From the NCBI GenBank assembly GCA_902520575.1, contig CABYOG010000017.1:1-19365 (forward strand): DNA of 19,365 bases. Reading direction: 5' to 3'. The stretch comes from an uncultured SAR116 cluster alpha proteobacterium (GTDB lineage Bacteria; Pseudomonadota; Alphaproteobacteria; Puniceispirillales; Puniceispirillaceae). This document shows positions 17,139 through 19,365 of this stretch, piece by piece. Numbering within the stretch: the stretch's first letter is position 1; each line of letters begins with the position of its first letter. The translations under genes were made by a program, and so were the position numbers. The notes under the pieces are model-generated. The model saw nothing but the letters and a program-made list of their open reading frames with translations. It searched no databases and was not told the origin of the DNA.

Positions 17139-17926
17139 TCAGCATCTGGACACGAAAGACAACAAACAAACCTGCCGCGCGGGTCAGCTGGAAAAACTAT
17201 TTAGCCTTTATCTCCCTCACCTTACTGTCAGTGTCCGGCGGCGCAGTATATCTGAAGGCCGATCAGATTAATAATGAGCTTGCCCTGTTCAGCATCAGCA
17301 AGGGATTTGCGCTGCGGATGATTGAGGTACGTGGACGCAACCAAACAGAATCTGCAGCTATCCGCTCGGTGCTGGCTAAATGGCGTGACCAATCCATTTT
17401 CTCAATTGACATTACTGCGATTCGCCGTGAATTACTAAACCTTGGATGGGTGAAAGATGCTGTAGTCAGTCGACACCTGCCAGACAAGCTGACCGTGAAA
17501 CTGATTGAACGTAATCCTGTTGCCCTTCTACAAACCCCGGCCGGTCATCAGCTAATCGATGAGGCAGGCGTGATGATTAGTGGGGCAAATGTTTCTGCCT
17601 TTTCACATCTTGTGGTTGTTTCAGGAAGAGGGGCAGCCGAACGCACAAATATGCTGCTGGGCATGTTGGAATCAGAGCCTGAAATTTTTGCAGATGTGTG
17701 GGCGGTTCAGCTGATAGCAGAACGCAGATGGGATGTTCATATGCGTTCTGGGCTAACAATAAAGCTTCCAGAAAAGGACCCAGTTCTGGCCTGGTCGCGT
17801 CTGGCTATACTAGAACGGGATACAGCAATAACAGAGCGTGATCTTGCCGCAATTGATCTGCGGGTTCCCGGCCAGCTTGTGGTTGAGCCGAATATCCCTA
17901 TCAGAGGCAATGGGAGCAAGACATGA
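17126..17926 (+). CDS. ftsQ: cell division protein FtsQ
   Basis: Bitopic inner-membrane protein that recruits FtsL/FtsB and later divisome members. ATG 17126, with GGAG (17114-17117) 8 nt upstream, gives 266 residues. The longer frame to 17075 is a shadow of ddl. A basic cytoplasmic tail (about 1-24: RR, RK, K) is followed by one transmembrane helix (about 26-43) and a periplasmic POTRA domain (about 57-125: FALRMIEVRGRN, SIFSIDITAIRREL, LGWVKDAVVSRHLPDKLTV, IERNPVALLQ). The FtsQ/DivIB beta domain then extends to the end. It overlaps ddl by 13 bases and ftsA by four (ATGA). Confidence 0.94.
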   Translation: MRRIISIWTRKTTNKPAARVSWKNYLAFISLTLLSVSGGAVYLKADQINNELALFSISKGFALRMIEVRGRNQTESAAIRSVLAKWRDQSIFSIDITAIRRELLNLGWVKDAVVSRHLPDKLTVKLIERNPVALLQTPAGHQLIDEAGVMISGANVSAFSHLVVVSGRGAAERTNMLLGMLESEPEIFADVWAVQLIAERRWDVHMRSGLTIKLPEKDPVLAWSRLAILERDTAITERDLAAIDLRVPGQLVVEPNIPIRGNGSKT

Positions 17927-19221
17927 TTGCTTCATCAAAAATGGCTTCGCGCAGCCCATTTGGAATTTTGGATATCGGCTCTTCAAAGCTGGCCTGTCTA
18001 ATCGCTCAGCGTTCATCAGCGAATGACATCCTGTTGCTGGGTCAGGCTATGCATGCCGCAGAAGGGGTTAAGCAGGGCGAAATTACTGATATGAATAAGT
18101 TCAGCACAGCTGTTGGAAAAACTGTTAGCGCAGCTGAGCGCAATGCTGACATCACTATATCCACAATTCATATTGTCACGCCAGGTGGCAATCCTGCAGT
18201 GACCAAACATGTCCAGACCATTGATATTCATAATCAGGTCATTAGCCGTCGTGACATTCAGCGGATTGCGCACGGTAATAGTCAACAGAATCTACCGGTA
18301 GGACACGTACGAATTCAAAATCAGCCTGGATTGTACCAGCTCGACGACCAAAGTCAGATTGAAAACCCGCTTGGTATGTGTGGACGACAACTCAGCCTTC
18401 AATTTTCACAGCTGTCTGTCTCTCAGACCAGTTATGCGAATTTTGCTCAGGCTGTCCAGCAATGCCATCTACAACTGGGTTCTATCCATCACAGCGCAGT
18501 TATGGCAGGCCATGCCTGCCTGACAAAAGATGATCGTGAGCTGGGCACCCTTTTAATTGACTTTGGTGGCGGCACAACGTCTGTTGCGATTTTCTCCGAA
18601 GGACAACTCCGTTTTGCTGGCACCATCCGCATGGGCGGTCTGAATGTCACCCGTGATATTGCAAAGATGCTGTCCATCTCTATTAGTGAGGCCGAACGGC
18701 TCAAAGCGATTGAGGGATCTGTTCTGCCTGCCATAACCAGTGCAGAACATCTTAAAAGCCTGCCTTTTCCCAGTCAGGGCGATAATTTTGTGCTTTCAAA
18801 TATTGTATCGGCTGGAGATCACCTCACCGTCCCCGGGGGAAAAGTGATTCAAAGACAATTTTTAAGTGACATTATCAGAACGCGCTGCGAAGAAATTCTG
18901 GAAGCCGTTGACCAGTTGCTGCATACAAATGGTCTGGGACCAGCACGCAACTATAATCTGGCGCTGACAGGCGGGGCCAGTCAGTTGACTGGTATATCAG
19001 ATTTCGTCTCTGAATTCTGGAACAAGGCTGTTGCGCTAAGGCCGCCAGCCCCTCTGTCTGGACCAGACGGACAAATTTCGGGTGGGTCTTTTTCTGCCTG
19101 TATGGGCCTTGCCCGTTATATTCAATCTGCTGAAGACGAGATCAGGCAGACGCCGCTCTCAAGAACCTCTAGCACAGGCCTGTTTGGTCGTCTTGGCAGC
19201 TGGTTCAAGGAGAATGTGTAA
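17923..19221 (+). CDS. ftsA: cell division protein FtsA
   Basis: Actin-like ATPase that tethers FtsZ to the membrane and signals to the later divisome. The 432-residue product has the phosphate-1 motif LDIGSSKLAC (about 15-24), phosphate-2 LIDFGGGTTS (211-220) and the adenosine motif LALTGGASQL (about 346-355). The region between about 95 and 180 corresponds to the FtsA-specific 1C subdomain. The last 14 residues (GLFGRLGSWFKENV, 419-432) form the amphipathic membrane-targeting helix, and the linker before it is short and Ser/Thr rich. ATG 17923 overlaps the ftsQ stop and has GGGAG (17912-17916) 6 nt upstream. A second ATG at 17941 is possible but has no better site. Confidence 0.96.
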   Translation: MIASSKMASRSPFGILDIGSSKLACLIAQRSSANDILLLGQAMHAAEGVKQGEITDMNKFSTAVGKTVSAAERNADITISTIHIVTPGGNPAVTKHVQTIDIHNQVISRRDIQRIAHGNSQQNLPVGHVRIQNQPGLYQLDDQSQIENPLGMCGRQLSLQFSQLSVSQTSYANFAQAVQQCHLQLGSIHHSAVMAGHACLTKDDRELGTLLIDFGGGTTSVAIFSEGQLRFAGTIRMGGLNVTRDIAKMLSISISEAERLKAIEGSVLPAITSAEHLKSLPFPSQGDNFVLSNIVSAGDHLTVPGGKVIQRQFLSDIIRTRCEEILEAVDQLLHTNGLGPARNYNLALTGGASQLTGISDFVSEFWNKAVALRPPAPLSGPDGQISGGSFSACMGLARYIQSAEDEIRQTPLSRTSSTGLFGRLGSWFKENV

Positions 19222-19361
19222 CGCATAACTTTACCACTCAATTTCAGTTTTTTAAGCATCATGATTGCTTCTGATTTGCACAGACCCAGATCGGCGCAGT
19301 CTGTAACTTTTCAACGGTCTGAACAAAAGACTCAACAACCCCATAGCAAAGGGAGAATATT
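19222..19361 (+). promoter_or_regulatory. ftsA-ftsZ intergenic leader, probable ftsZ promoter region
   Basis: This 140-nt stretch is the only real gap in an otherwise overlapping operon, which suggests ftsZ has its own promoter or leader control. A -35-like TTGCAC (19276-19281) is present, but no convincing -10 stands at the right distance. An inverted repeat CAGACC (19281-19286) / GGTCTG (19316-19321) competes with a shorter pairing of CAGAC to GTCTG (19299-19303). One GACTC (GANTC, the CcrM methylation sequence) lies at 19329-19333. GGGAG (19351-19355) is the ftsZ ribosome binding site. I see no terminator hairpin after ftsA. The individual elements are tentative. Confidence 0.45.
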
Positions 19362-19365
19362 ATGA
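19362..19365 (+). CDS. ftsZ: start codon of probable FtsZ (cut by window edge)
   Basis: Only ATG and one further base are inside the window. ATG 19362 follows GGGAG (19351-19355) at 6 nt. The identity is inferred only from the conserved order ftsQ-ftsA-ftsZ; no FtsZ residue beyond Met can be read here. Confidence 0.75.

Noticed and set aside
19254..19270. Hairpin AAGCA-7-TGCTT after ftsA as a terminator
   Set aside because: Only five pairs, and the T-run lies before the stem rather than after it; on the minus strand an A-run follows instead.
1..19365. CRISPR array, insertion sequence, tRNA, prophage or anti-phage system
   Set aside because: I found no direct-repeat/spacer pattern, transposase, integrase, tRNA fold or defence-type gene; the window is a conserved housekeeping cluster.

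Overview
The window holds almost a complete division and cell wall (dcw) cluster of an alphaproteobacterium, all on the + strand. The order is mraZ, rsmH, ftsL, ftsI, murE, murF, mraY, murD, ftsW, murG, murC, murB, ddl, ftsQ, ftsA, ending on the first four bases of what must be ftsZ. The alphaproteobacterial reading rests on murB lying between murC and ddl, the NTQPGMT form of the Ddl motif, the alpha-type MraZ N-terminus (RLDAKGRVSVPAPFR-like), and an RNase P RNA gene just upstream of the cluster. Base composition looks close to even. A marine lineage such as SAR116 would fit, but that placement is a guess from general character, not a demonstrated match.

Layout. Positions 1-1554 are the 3' part of an ABC-F ATPase gene of the Uup type, cut by the window edge. 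Next comes rnpB (about 1592-1977), closed by an exact 10-bp P1 helix and followed by a T-run. About 740 bp with no convincing gene follow (1985-2721). They contain an imperfect long hairpin (2074-2133), one unconvincing 99-codon minus-strand ORF, and, directly before mraZ, a 10-bp-phased array of CCCA tetramers (TGGG on the other strand) that closely matches the known MraZ operator layout. From 2722 to 19221 the genes are packed without real gaps. Most junctions overlap by 1-16 nt (TAATG or ATGA junctions, or longer overlaps), and the only positive spacing is 8 nt between mraY and murD. The operon then breaks for 140 nt before ftsZ.

How the genes work together. murB and murC, then murD, murE, murF and ddl, build the UDP-MurNAc-pentapeptide; MurE has the DNPR motif of meso-diaminopimelate ligases. 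MraY and MurG turn it into lipid II. FtsW polymerises lipid II and FtsI cross-links it at the septum. FtsQ, FtsL and FtsA are the scaffold and membrane anchor for FtsZ. MraZ is the probable autoregulator of the whole unit, and RsmH methylates 16S rRNA. All genes appear intact with key motifs present. Several starts were moved from the longest ORF to internal ATGs with good Shine-Dalgarno sequences (mraY, murD, ftsW, murG, ddl, ftsQ).

No new biological system was found. The most useful non-coding signals are the phased MraZ-type operator, the hairpin in the rnpB-mraZ gap, and the separate leader of ftsZ.
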